64,000 nucleotides of DNA from Bacteroidales bacterium (lineage in GTDB: Bacteria; Bacteroidota; Bacteroidia; Bacteroidales; UBA932), in contig JAFZFH010000071.1 in assembly GCA_017555965.1 (NCBI GenBank), positions 1 to 64,000 on the forward strand, given 5' to 3'. A program made the translations under genes and the position numbers. Position 1 is the first letter of the stretch, and every line of letters starts with the position of its first letter. Below are positions 24,436-33,154 of the stretch, piece by piece. The notes below the pieces were generated by a model. It made no database searches and was not told where the DNA came from. It worked only from the letters and a program-made list of their open reading frames with translations.

Positions 24436-25602
24436 TTATTGCATGATACCTTCCAATATCCATGGAGACATTATCTTCATATTCCTGTCACGAGCGAATA
24501 TTCCGAATTTTTCCTGTCCGTTTCCGAATGAATTATTGTCCCAGATAAAGGTAGAGAAGCCTCGTTTACGAGCTTCCTGCACGAATGTCCTGCAGTAATA
24601 GGTCATGTTCTCATGCATGAGGTCGACCTGGTCTGACTTATAGTGGTCTGTCACTCCCCATTCGCCGATGACCACTCCAAGTCCTTTCGCGCCCCACTCT
24701 GCGGCGATGCGGTCGAACGACTCGATGAGTTCCTTCTCTGTCGATGGCGAGATTTCGCCGTATTGTCTGTATGGCTCGCCCCAATAATAGTACTTGCACT
24801 CACCTGCATAGTCCCATGGGTTGTAGTAGTGGAACTCTACGCTCATGTAGTCGAGTCCGTTGCCTTCCGCATCTTCCGGAATGATGAAATCTCCATTGTA
24901 GAGTCCGAAATCAGGATTGCAGACATAGGTCTGGACTATGAGATGGCGCTTGAGGTTGTTGCCTCCGGTCGCCCTGACGATGTCGATGAATGTCTGGTTG
25001 TATGAATTCTGTACTTCGAGATTTTCTTCTGTAGGCTTGCCCCAATTGTCCCTTTCGTGCACTTCGTTGGTACCGGCGAAAGCGACACGGTTGTCATAGT
25101 CTCCGAAGGCGCTGGCAATGTTCAGCCAGAGAAGCGCCAGCTTCTGACAGTTGATTTCCTGGTATTTATAGTTAGGACGGCTTTCGAGCCATTTCTCATG
25201 ATGGGCATTGATGATGACCTTCATGTCATATTCAAGACACCAGTCGACAACCTCTCTGATTCGGTTTACCCATGCCTTGTCAAGACTCATGGCTGACGGA
25301 TTGGTCACATGACACTGCCACCTTACGGGTATCCTTATCGCATTGAATCCGGCATCCTTGACTGCCTTGATCACCTTCTTGGTTACTACAGGATTGCCCC
25401 ACGCGGTCTCCGCATTGATTGCGCCTTCTGGGTTACATATCTGTGCGGACTCTCCATTGACTCCCTGAGGAGAACATTCAAACTGATTTCCAAGGTTCCA
25501 TCCTGCCTTTACTTCTGCATTCCATTGACGAGCAGTGATCTGCGCAGACATTGAGACTGCACATAACAGAAACGCTGCGATAAGCGTGGATATTCTGGTC
25601 AT
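24436..25602 (-). CDS. GH5 endoglucanase-type enzyme
   Basis: The 388-residue secreted enzyme has a signal peptide (to MSAQ, ~21) and one GH5 domain: GWNLGNQFEC, GFNAIRIPVRW, NAHHEKWL, acid/base Glu180 in GTNEVHE and nucleophile Glu314 in VIGEWG. The pattern suggests subfamily 4, which includes endo-glucanases, xyloglucanases and mannanases. The wording TNEV instead of the usual NEP/NEI around the acid/base is unusual but keeps the Asn-Glu pair. It lies 20 bases upstream of the susC-like gene. Confidence 0.92.
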   Translation of the reverse strand: MTRISTLIAAFLLCAVSMSAQITARQWNAEVKAGWNLGNQFECSPQGVNGESAQICNPEGAINAETAWGNPVVTKKVIKAVKDAGFNAIRIPVRWQCHVTNPSAMSLDKAWVNRIREVVDWCLEYDMKVIINAHHEKWLESRPNYKYQEINCQKLALLWLNIASAFGDYDNRVAFAGTNEVHERDNWGKPTEENLEVQNSYNQTFIDIVRATGGNNLKRHLIVQTYVCNPDFGLYNGDFIIPEDAEGNGLDYMSVEFHYYNPWDYAGECKYYYWGEPYRQYGEISPSTEKELIESFDRIAAEWGAKGLGVVIGEWGVTDHYKSDQVDLMHENMTYYCRTFVQEARKRGFSTFIWDNNSFGNGQEKFGIFARDRNMKIMSPWILEGIMQ

Positions 25603-25625
25603 GGTTATAGTGTTTTACAGTGTCC

Positions 25626-27488
25626 TTATTCTACAAACAGCTCTACAGAGCATCCCCAGTATGACTCCGGCAACATTTCCTCTTCTGTTCCGTCCTTCCT
25701 TATAAGATGTACGGACTTGAGTACTGTAGTGTATGTTCCTGTCTTCATATATTGCAGGGTCACACCCTTGCAGTGTGAACCGAGTACTGAAGGATCGAAT
25801 GTATATACGGCTTCCGCGTCCCTTACAGAATTATACTGTTCCTTGCCGTCAGATTCGCCATACATCTTCACGGACAGTTCGCCCGTATTCGGCTTGGAGT
25901 TCAGAACGACCCTTATTCCGGAGTAGTTGTCCATGGAAAGATTTCCTTCTGAGATGCTGAGCTCCGCCCATTGCTGAAGATACGTGACTTTATAGGCTAC
26001 GTCAAAATCATCCATGGTCGGATATATGCCCTGATGGCCCTGGCCATGATATGCCTTGACGATTGTCTCCGCCAGATCCGGTTCATTGAAGGCAGGTACT
26101 GACCTGTAGACATAATTGGAGAGTCCCATCCAATAGAATGTCGCCATATCGTACTGCTTGGCCTTACGCACGAAATAGTCGGCATACTCGAGCATCGCCT
26201 CACGGTTGTATATATAATCCGGAGCATTGTCCACATTGGAAGTTCCCCATTCACCGACAATCACAGGAGCTCCCTTTGAGACAAGATGCTCTTCAAGGCC
26301 TGCGAACATATCGTCCACTTCGGACTTGACACGATTCATGTCAGATATGTCCGGATAGGTATGTACCTGGAAGATGATATGATTCTCCGTAACATCTTCC
26401 GGAAGCGAAAGGCTTGTCAGAGGCTCACGGAGATATGGGCTCCAGTTGCCGCTTCCGCTTGACGCAGCATAGGTATTGATTACGAGATTCCTGCAGAGAT
26501 TGTTTCCTCCAGTAGAGCGGACTGCGTCCGTAAAGGTCTGAGCATAAGCATTCAGCGCACGATAGGCCTTCTGTGCATAGGCTGCGTCATATTGAGAGCC
26601 GCATGTCGAGAAACACCATGATTCGCGACCGTCGAGAATTTCATTGAATGATTCGAAGAGAAGGCGGTGGTCATAGTCCTTGAATTCCTCAGCGACCTGC
26701 TTCCAAAGCGACGCATATCGCTCCTTGTTGCGGTTGTATACTTCCATGTCTGCCACGACCCATGCATCCTTGTCCTCACCGGTATCGTGGTGGAGATTGA
26801 TGATGCAGTACATTCCGGCATCGAGTACGTAATCCACGATTTCATGAACTCTGTTCATCCATGACTCATATACCTTTCCTTCCGCGTCCATATGCGGCCC
26901 CCAGGTCACGGGTACTCTGATCGCACCGAATCCGGCATTCTTCATCATGTGCATAAGTTCCGGCTTGGTAACACACTGTCCCCAACCGGTTTCCCATGAC
27001 CTCCAGTCCGATCCGTCCGGACCATTTCTCAGCCATGTATCGAGCGTATTGCCGAGATTCCAGCCGACACCCATGTTCTTCACGGTTGTAAATGCGTCTT
27101 CCCATCCTTCAGGGGTGATGATCTTGCCTTTCTGATATATCTTAAGCTGAGCTACCGAATCTCCTGCCTTGAGACTAAGGACTGCTTCACGGACTTCTTC
27201 GCCGGGATTTTCTTCGACATTAAATTTGACAAATGTACCCAGAACGGTATTTTCACCTGATGTGGAAGAAAGATGTACCCAATCTGCATCGTTATCAATG
27301 GTCCACGATGCGCCGGAGAATACCGAAACAGTAACTTCTTCCCCATCAGCTGACACCTTAATCTCGTTTATGACTTTTCCGTATTGTTTGAACTGGCACA
27401 AAACAGAAGTATCTTCTTTGCCATCCGACAGACATGAGCTGAAAAGGAAGGAGAAGAAGAACACAAAAAACGACATCAAGTTTCTCAT
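25626..27488 (-). CDS. BACON-GH5 surface endoglucanase
   Basis: The 620-residue lipoprotein (lipobox FSSC, Cys19) has a BACON-type Ig domain (~38-120, ending QLKIYQKG), a GH5 domain (~128-480) and a C-terminal beta-sandwich (~495-620) that may be a binding module. The GH5 part has GWNLGNTLDTW, FESFNEI with acid/base Glu283 and IVGEWGTS with nucleophile Glu413. The lipid anchor and BACON spacer suggest a cell-surface endo-enzyme that makes the first cuts for the downstream SusC/D. It leads the 9.2-kb minus-strand operon. Confidence 0.93.
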   Translation of the reverse strand: MRNLMSFFVFFFSFLFSSCLSDGKEDTSVLCQFKQYGKVINEIKVSADGEEVTVSVFSGASWTIDNDADWVHLSSTSGENTVLGTFVKFNVEENPGEEVREAVLSLKAGDSVAQLKIYQKGKIITPEGWEDAFTTVKNMGVGWNLGNTLDTWLRNGPDGSDWRSWETGWGQCVTKPELMHMMKNAGFGAIRVPVTWGPHMDAEGKVYESWMNRVHEIVDYVLDAGMYCIINLHHDTGEDKDAWVVADMEVYNRNKERYASLWKQVAEEFKDYDHRLLFESFNEILDGRESWCFSTCGSQYDAAYAQKAYRALNAYAQTFTDAVRSTGGNNLCRNLVINTYAASSGSGNWSPYLREPLTSLSLPEDVTENHIIFQVHTYPDISDMNRVKSEVDDMFAGLEEHLVSKGAPVIVGEWGTSNVDNAPDYIYNREAMLEYADYFVRKAKQYDMATFYWMGLSNYVYRSVPAFNEPDLAETIVKAYHGQGHQGIYPTMDDFDVAYKVTYLQQWAELSISEGNLSMDNYSGIRVVLNSKPNTGELSVKMYGESDGKEQYNSVRDAEAVYTFDPSVLGSHCKGVTLQYMKTGTYTTVLKSVHLIRKDGTEEEMLPESYWGCSVELFVE

Positions 27489-27512
27489 TGTATTCGGATA
27501 GTTTGGTTCTTA

Positions 27513-27520
27513 CAAATTTA
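27513..27520 (-). promoter_or_regulatory. -7 box of the GH5-SusC/D operon
   Basis: TAAATTTG on the minus strand, 24 bases before the ATG at 27488. No clear -33 TTG is found and no HTCS, SusR or ECF regulator gene is nearby. Confidence 0.4.
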
Positions 27521-27540
27521 GGAAATAATGACAAACTGCA

Positions 27541-27548
27541 TATCTTTG
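27541..27548 (+). promoter_or_regulatory. -7 box of the SDR gene
   Basis: TATCTTTG, 20 bases before the ATG at 27569. It is divergent from the GH5 operon promoter in the same short spacer and supports 27569 over 27488 as the start. Confidence 0.45.
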
Positions 27549-27568
27549 TAAGAGAAATAATAGCATCT

Positions 27569-28270
27569 ATGTTTACAGAAAAGACAGCAATTGTTACAGG
27601 CGGAGCCAGCGGCATCGGAAAATGCATCGCAGACGAGCTCAGAAAGGCAGGAGCCACAGTATATGTGATCGACATCAAGGAGGGTGACCACTATGTGGGC
27701 GACATCTCGAAGCAGGAAGTGCTCGAGGAGTTTGCCTCATATGTACTTTCGAGACATGAGAAGGTGGACTTCATCATCAACAATGCCCTGCCGATAATGA
27801 AAGGTATCGACGAATGTACTTATGAAGACTTCGAATACGCTCTTAAGGTAGGAGTAACAGCACCTTTCTATCTTGTCAAGTTGTTTGCAGGTAATCTGGC
27901 AAAAGGTGCATCCGTAGTTAACCTTTCTTCTTCCCGCGACAGAATGAGCATGCCTCAGACAGAAAGCTACACCGCAGCCAAAGGCGGCATAGCCGCACTC
28001 ACCCACTCCCTTGCAGTAAGTCTTGCAGGCAAGGCCAGGGTAAACTCCATCTCCCCAGGCTGGATCGATACCGACTATACCGTCTATGAAGGTCCTGATG
28101 CATACCAGCAGCCTGTGGGCAGAGTCGGCAATCCGATGGACATCGCGAACATGGTCATGTTCCTCTGCAGCGACAAGGCCGGCTTCATCACCGGAGAGAA
28201 TATCTGCATCGACGGCGGCATGACCCGTCAGATGATCTACCACGCCGAACACGGCTGGTCCCTGAAATAA
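27569..28270 (+). CDS. Short-chain dehydrogenase/reductase
   Basis: From the ATG at 27569 the 233-residue protein has the classical SDR plan: cofactor loop TGGASGIG, an INNALP variant of the NNAG motif, Ser in NLSSSRD, catalytic YTAAK, and SPGWIDTDY plus CIDGGMTRQM at the C-terminus. It oxidises or reduces an unknown alcohol or ketone with NAD(P). It stands alone between two minus-strand loci. The last residues (HAEHGWSLK) resemble SDRs whose C-terminus closes the site. Confidence 0.9.
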   Translation: MFTEKTAIVTGGASGIGKCIADELRKAGATVYVIDIKEGDHYVGDISKQEVLEEFASYVLSRHEKVDFIINNALPIMKGIDECTYEDFEYALKVGVTAPFYLVKLFAGNLAKGASVVNLSSSRDRMSMPQTESYTAAKGGIAALTHSLAVSLAGKARVNSISPGWIDTDYTVYEGPDAYQQPVGRVGNPMDIANMVMFLCSDKAGFITGENICIDGGMTRQMIYHAEHGWSLK

Positions 28271-28310
28271 CTCTCTCTCACTATTAGGAATAGTCCTGAA
28301 AGTCTGGAGA

Positions 28311-28521
28311 TAGCGTCCCTGCAGATATACAGTACCGCGGAATGAGTTAGACTTGTTGTTCACTGAAGCCACCTGTCCGGGAGCGAAGCCTCAGACATCA
28401 CATCCTGCGGGACAATGGCAGTCAGACCCAGAAGATGTGAATATCCATATACAGGCACACCCTCGACGCTCGTAGTCATCTTGCCAAGGCTTTCCACAAC
28501 CCTCCGGCTGTCGGTCTTCAC
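28311..28521 (-). pseudogene. Mosaic remnant of a TonB-dependent receptor gene
   Basis: Three pieces match separated parts of the intact receptor gene at 29755-31794: 28311-28387 matches 30701-30777, 28380-28467 matches 31404-31490, and 28457-28521 matches 31628-31692. They are in collinear order, with about 92-98% identity by eye. The joints share 8-11 bases of homology (GGAGCGAA and CACACC.TCGA). Coding order on the minus strand is codons ~35-56, ~102-131 and ~340-365 of the receptor. A one-base loss at the 5' side shifts the frame. It is a dead copy left by nested deletions. Confidence 0.82.
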
Positions 28522-29753
28522 AGCGCTGTCAAGGTGTCGTCACTTGGTCCCCATAATGGGTATTCGTATCTCTCATTGTCGGCAAAGCGACATTCTCCAT
28601 TTTCCGATATTATGCCGTAGTCTGGAAAATAATCATCAAAAATAATGGTCTGGAAAACGTTTGCACATTGTTCAATCTGCTTTTCGGAAGCGGCAAATAT
28701 GCCCAGACCACCGGTTACATTTGTGTAGACATTGTCACGGAGGTAGATTGAGGCCATGTCTGAAGACTCCTTCAGTTGCATGAAGTGTATTGATTCCCTT
28801 AAAAAAGCCAGATAATTGTCTGACAGGGATTCAAACACAAGATAGCCTTCGGTAGGGGCAGGGTCCCGGTAGTCTTTCTTCTTGTAGTAAAACCAGTCTC
28901 CTGTGAAGCTTCCGAATACTAGGAAGTCATATGCGAATCTAGGATCAGAATCCCCAAGGAATTGATAAAGCACATTTTCCAGGCTCTCCTTTTCCAGCAA
29001 CAGATACTGCTTGTGTTTCGGCGCCCCCTTAAGATCCGCATGCAATGACTTCACGGCCTCAACTTCAGGTAAGTAAGAGACTTCATGTTTGTGCAATTCC
29101 GGCATATACACTTCGCTTGTTATATTGAATGCGTCTACGACAGGCAGGTTTGTAAATATCTCGTCTGCAATTTCATGTCTGCCAGTCTGGGGATTGTAGT
29201 TCATTCCATATATGAGAGTATATTTGGGTAGGGAAGAAGTCGAGTAGACTGTTCCGGCACATAATGCATTCGAGGTAAAAGTAGGTGATGGAGAAGAAAA
29301 CCCAACATTTTCAAGTGAGTTTCCCGTTAACGTAAAGGACCATATGTCAAGACTCTCCGGCATGATATCCTCTGCATGTATAAGATCATATCCCGGAACC
29401 TGAACTTCAAGGCGATAATGGTGCCTAGGAACTGCAGAATATTCCAATGTCCATAAACCTTCCTTTTCTCCTTTCACAAACTGTCCGACAGTCTTCGATT
29501 CGGTCAGGTCAATCAGCGTTGCAAAAGCCTCTATCAGCGGTTCGGTTCCTTCTCGAGAGGCACCTTTTGTGAAGCAAAGATTAAGTTCCTGAACATCTTC
29601 GTTTGACAAGATACATTCCACTACGACCTGTGGCTTCTCTCCTGCGTCAAGAATCACATCCCTGACACAGGCGGTCAGTGATGTGAGCGATATGATCGCG
29701 AATGTGATTTTGTGGAGTATGGTTTTCATGATTTTGTGGAGTATGGTTTTCAT
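28518..29753 (-). CDS. DUF4249 lipoprotein A (receptor partner)
   Basis: The 411-residue lipoprotein (lipobox LTAC, Cys29) has the DUF4249 pattern: ILDAGEKPQVVVECILSNED, GASREGTEPLIEAFATL, RLEVQVPGYDLIHAEDIMP, YGMNYNPQTG and FGSFTGDWFYY. DUF4249 proteins occur next to TonB receptors without SusD and are thought to act with them at the outer membrane. A 24-bp exact tandem duplication at 29706-29753 repeats MKTILHKI, giving two in-frame starts (29753 and 29729). The C-terminal end (DDTLTAL) seems to come from the fused receptor remnant downstream. Confidence 0.85.
   Translation of the reverse strand: MKTILHKIMKTILHKITFAIISLTSLTACVRDVILDAGEKPQVVVECILSNEDVQELNLCFTKGASREGTEPLIEAFATLIDLTESKTVGQFVKGEKEGLWTLEYSAVPRHHYRLEVQVPGYDLIHAEDIMPESLDIWSFTLTGNSLENVGFSSPSPTFTSNALCAGTVYSTSSLPKYTLIYGMNYNPQTGRHEIADEIFTNLPVVDAFNITSEVYMPELHKHEVSYLPEVEAVKSLHADLKGAPKHKQYLLLEKESLENVLYQFLGDSDPRFAYDFLVFGSFTGDWFYYKKKDYRDPAPTEGYLVFESLSDNYLAFLRESIHFMQLKESSDMASIYLRDNVYTNVTGGLGIFAASEKQIEQCANVFQTIIFDDYFPDYGIISENGECRFADNERYEYPLWGPSDDTLTAL
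29706..29753 (-). repeat. 24-bp exact tandem duplication at a start codon
   Basis: Units 29706-29729 and 29730-29753 are identical. Read on the minus strand each encodes MKTILHKI, so the lipoprotein has two candidate starts eight codons apart and a longer n-region in its signal peptide. Confidence 0.92.
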
Positions 29754-29754
29754 A

Positions 29755-31794
29755 TCAGAAACTTATCCTGTAGCTGAAGTTAGGCAGTATCGGCAGAAGT
29801 GCAATCATCTTCCAGCCTTCGGTTACAGCATCGAAGTAGAGCATGAACGGGTTGAAGTGGTTTGTCGCGTTGCATACTCCGACGTTCACGTCATGCTTCA
29901 CCTTTCCGGTCTCGAACGAGAACATGTAGCCGAGGTCGAGGCGGAAGACTGTCGGCATGTGGTAGTTGTTCACGCCTGAGAAATAATCCGCTGTCCATTC
30001 AGCGCCCGGTACATGCATCGGATAAGTCTCTGCGGCACCGTTCTCCCAATGTCCGCTCTGAAGGGTCACAGCCGCGCTGAATCCCTTCCACTGTGCCACA
30101 GCGTTCAGCACATGCCTGCGGTCGAACCTTGCGTGGAACTCGCCACCTTCGTTGATGCTCGGGAATCCGAACCTGTCGGTCTTTGACCATGTATATGAGA
30201 CTCTGGTATAGAGGTCCTTGCCTACGTATTCATGCAGGAACTCTGCTCCGTATGACCTTCCCTGTCCCATATCCACATCGCTTTCCCATGAAGCCATTCC
30301 TCCGCTGAAGAGGCTCTGAGCATACTTGTAGTACACCAGATCGTTCATCTTCTTGTAGAATCCTCCCGCCGAAACCGTATGCTTTCCGATCTGGCTCGAA
30401 AGACCGAGGTTGCCCTGCAGAGCGTTCTCAGGAGCGATTTCCCTGCTCGAAGGAACGATCATGTCAAGCGACCATCCCACTGGAAGGCCCTCCAGGGTGT
30501 GATAGTACTGCACCATCCTGTCGAAAGTCGCCTCAAGGGACAGATACTTGAAGATCTTCCAATCCACTGAAACGCTCGCGTCGTAATCGAACCTGCCGGC
30601 CTTGATCTTTTCCATAGAGGTCTTGATGGACTTGTCCTTCATGTTCCTGTAGTAGTGTCCACGAACAGTAGCCCTTGCTGAAAGCTTGTCCTCAATGTCG
30701 TAGCGTCCCTGCAGATATACGGTGCCGAGGAATGAGTTGGACTTGTTGTTTACTGAAGCCACCTGTCCGGGAGCGAACTCAGTAATTCTCAGTTTAGTAC
30801 CGTAGTCCATCTTGAAGGCCTTGAACATCGACTCGGTCCTGTCGAAGCTGAACATGTATTCGATAAGCGAAGACTTAAGTGTAAGATGGTTCATTACCCC
30901 GCGGTATTCCTTGTGCTGCTCCTGGGAACTGGTGTATCTGTTTACGGAAGCCCTGAGGTCCATGAACGACCTGTTTCCGTCCACATGCCAGTTCACCGTC
31001 CCTATGAGGTTGTTCCATCCCATCTTCTCGTCTGCATTGTCCGCAGCTGTGAACGAGTATCCGTCCATGCTGCCAAGGAAAGATGCGTTCAGAACGCTGC
31101 GCTTGCCTGTCTGCCAGCGGAACTTTCCATAAACGTCACCTACTCCTGCGCCGAAGTTGTCAAACCCTCCCAGCAGGCTCGGAAGCATGCCTCTTACAGC
31201 CTTGTACTCCCATGCCAGCGGCGAAATGCGTGCAGAGAGGAGGAATGATGTGTTCTTGGATATCGGAGACTCCATGCTGATGCTAGCGAGGAAGTTGTTC
31301 AACGCCGCGCTCATACGGAACTTCTCCCGGTTCGGATCTTTGGTCGTTATCTTCAGATGTCCTGCAGTGAAGTTCGAACTGTTGCCCTCGAAACCTCCCT
31401 TCAGGAGCGAAGCCTCGGACATCACATCCTGCGGGACAATGGTAGTCAGACCCAGCAGATGCGAATATCCATATACTGGCACACCGTCGAGGGTGATGAG
31501 GTTGTTACCCATGTTTCCGCCGCGGACATAGAACGCAGTCGTTCCGTCCGCACCTGTAGTCACGCCCGGAAGTCCCTGCGCCCATCGGATCGGGTCACCC
31601 TCTCCCAGAGGAGAAATCACCCTGCGTACACCCTCGACGCTCGTAGTCATCTTGCCAAGGCTTTCCACAACCCTGCGGCTGTCGGTCTTCACCGCAGCAT
31701 CGAGAGTATCATGCTGTGGATCCCATTCCTGTGCGGATATTATTATAGGGCAAATAAGCAACGATATTGCTATTATAATCAAGTGTTTTTTCAT
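29755..31794 (-). CDS. TonB-dependent receptor (DUF4249-linked)
   Basis: The 679-residue outer-membrane receptor has a signal peptide (to ISAQ, ~22), no CarboxypepD_reg domain, a plug (~45-150, with FYVRGGNMGNNLITLDGVPV) and a barrel ending SYRISF. It is short for a SusC-type protein, and the neighbours are two DUF4249 lipoproteins, not SusD. The cargo is unknown; peptides, metals or small ligands are all possible. The ATG of DUF4249-A starts two bases after its stop region on the same strand, and DUF4249-B lies 30 bases upstream. Confidence 0.9.
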   Translation of the reverse strand: MKKHLIIIAISLLICPIIISAQEWDPQHDTLDAAVKTDSRRVVESLGKMTTSVEGVRRVISPLGEGDPIRWAQGLPGVTTGADGTTAFYVRGGNMGNNLITLDGVPVYGYSHLLGLTTIVPQDVMSEASLLKGGFEGNSSNFTAGHLKITTKDPNREKFRMSAALNNFLASISMESPISKNTSFLLSARISPLAWEYKAVRGMLPSLLGGFDNFGAGVGDVYGKFRWQTGKRSVLNASFLGSMDGYSFTAADNADEKMGWNNLIGTVNWHVDGNRSFMDLRASVNRYTSSQEQHKEYRGVMNHLTLKSSLIEYMFSFDRTESMFKAFKMDYGTKLRITEFAPGQVASVNNKSNSFLGTVYLQGRYDIEDKLSARATVRGHYYRNMKDKSIKTSMEKIKAGRFDYDASVSVDWKIFKYLSLEATFDRMVQYYHTLEGLPVGWSLDMIVPSSREIAPENALQGNLGLSSQIGKHTVSAGGFYKKMNDLVYYKYAQSLFSGGMASWESDVDMGQGRSYGAEFLHEYVGKDLYTRVSYTWSKTDRFGFPSINEGGEFHARFDRRHVLNAVAQWKGFSAAVTLQSGHWENGAAETYPMHVPGAEWTADYFSGVNNYHMPTVFRLDLGYMFSFETGKVKHDVNVGVCNATNHFNPFMLYFDAVTEGWKMIALLPILPNFSYRISF

Positions 31795-31824
31795 GGGTAC
31801 ATATTTTTGGTTTATATCGGCTCA

Positions 31825-33054
31825 CTAACCTATTCTGGCAAATTCATCTTCTGTCATCCTTCCTGACTCATATAAATATTCCAATCCTTCTTTATCATTC
31901 ACAGAATGGTACCATCTTCCATTCCTATCATAAAACTGATTTGGATCCCTTTCATATTCAGACCAGTACTTTTCCCATGCGTCAAGATTCATATAAAGCC
32001 TGGCCCATTCGGCTTTTTCTTCAAAAGTTGCAGCGAAGAGGCCTACACCACCATTGACATTACTATACATATTGTCTCTTATATATATTCTTGTCAAGTC
32101 GGCAGACTCTTCCATTGCCTGAAGACGGATAGCTTCATCGAGATATCTCTTGTAATTGTCGGACATAGAAACAAACACAAGATATCCTCTTGGGTCATTC
32201 TCCTGCCCCCACCGGTATGGATCCCAGCTACCGGTAAAACTTCCGGATATAACAAAACATTTCTGTATTTCTTCCGACCTCTTCGGAAACATCAGATATC
32301 GGTTGTGGAGAGGAGCTCCTTCAAGATACGGATGCAGTTGGACGCGAGGCAATTCTTCTATTATTGATGGAGGTACATATGAGCCACCTGAAAGTGTTGT
32401 AGAAGACACTGCAGGATGATCAGTACAAAGTTGCTGGACTATCTCATATTCTTCAGTTACAGGATTATAGTTCATACCATATATAAGGAACGGATGAGGT
32501 ATGTCATATAATAGATATACAGACCCTCGTAGATAATTCAACTTTTGTGTTTTGTCTATATATCTTTTCGGCACACCAGCATTAAGAGCCGCCATGATCC
32601 TCTCATCCTCAAAAGCAAAGTGATAGTGTCCCAAACCTATGCTATTGCCCCTCTGTATAGCATAATAACATTTAACCTTTCCAGGCATAGTATCCTCGGC
32701 ATATATAAGTTCATATCCCGGAACCTGAACCTCAAGACGGTACTCGTGGTACGGCGTTGGTGTGTAATCCAAAGTCCACAGGTCACCTTCCTTTCTCACG
32801 AACTGTCCGACCTCCTTCTTGAAAGTAAGGTCAATAAGAGTCGCAACAGCATCTGTCAGAGGTTCCGATTCATCCTTTGACGCACCTTTTGTAAAGTTCA
32901 GCCTAAGCTCCTGGACATCGCTGTTCTTCAGGACACATTCGACAACGACAGCTGGCTTTTCGCCAGCATCAAGAGTCACTTCCTGCACGCAGGAAGTCAG
33001 AAGCGAAGCCATTGCAAGCAGTACACAGAAGATATATTGAATACAAACTTTCAT
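31825..33054 (-). CDS. DUF4249 lipoprotein B (receptor partner)
   Basis: From the ATG at 33054 the 409-residue lipoprotein (lipobox LTSC, Cys22) is a paralogue of DUF4249-A. It shares LDAGEKPAVVVECVL, FTKGAS, EVQVPGYELIYAEDTMP, YGMNYNPVT and SGSFTGSWDPY, but is clearly more divergent than the receptor copies. A TTG at 33063 is a weaker start. It precedes the intact receptor gene by 30 bases and forms the module DUF4249-receptor, of which DUF4249-A plus the remnant is the second, decayed copy. Confidence 0.85.
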   Translation of the reverse strand: MKVCIQYIFCVLLAMASLLTSCVQEVTLDAGEKPAVVVECVLKNSDVQELRLNFTKGASKDESEPLTDAVATLIDLTFKKEVGQFVRKEGDLWTLDYTPTPYHEYRLEVQVPGYELIYAEDTMPGKVKCYYAIQRGNSIGLGHYHFAFEDERIMAALNAGVPKRYIDKTQKLNYLRGSVYLLYDIPHPFLIYGMNYNPVTEEYEIVQQLCTDHPAVSSTTLSGGSYVPPSIIEELPRVQLHPYLEGAPLHNRYLMFPKRSEEIQKCFVISGSFTGSWDPYRWGQENDPRGYLVFVSMSDNYKRYLDEAIRLQAMEESADLTRIYIRDNMYSNVNGGVGLFAATFEEKAEWARLYMNLDAWEKYWSEYERDPNQFYDRNGRWYHSVNDKEGLEYLYESGRMTEDEFARIG

Positions 33055-33111
33055 AATAAGCAATTTATGTGGTAAAATAACATCTACATAAATATTCTAT
33101 TATTTGCATTG

Positions 33112-33150
33112 AAGTTTGCAGTGGACTGCATTTCAGTCCACTGCAAACTT
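33112..33150 (-). terminator. Hairpin after the peptidase-like lipoprotein gene
   Basis: A 17-bp perfect stem AAGTTTGCAGTGGACTG/CAGTCCACTGCAAACTT with loop CATTT, five bases beyond the stop at 33155. The tail on the minus strand is A/T-rich but not a T run. It divides the locus into two transcripts. Confidence 0.65.
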
Positions 33151-33154
33151 AACT

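Noticed and set aside
27737-28372. A 211-codon minus-strand frame with receptor-like first residues
   Set aside because: Only the first ~20 codons come from the receptor remnant. The rest is antisense to the short-chain dehydrogenase gene.
28415-28645. A 76-codon plus-strand frame resembling one at 31357-31866
   Set aside because: The similarity is explained by both being antisense to homologous parts of the TonB receptor gene and its remnant.
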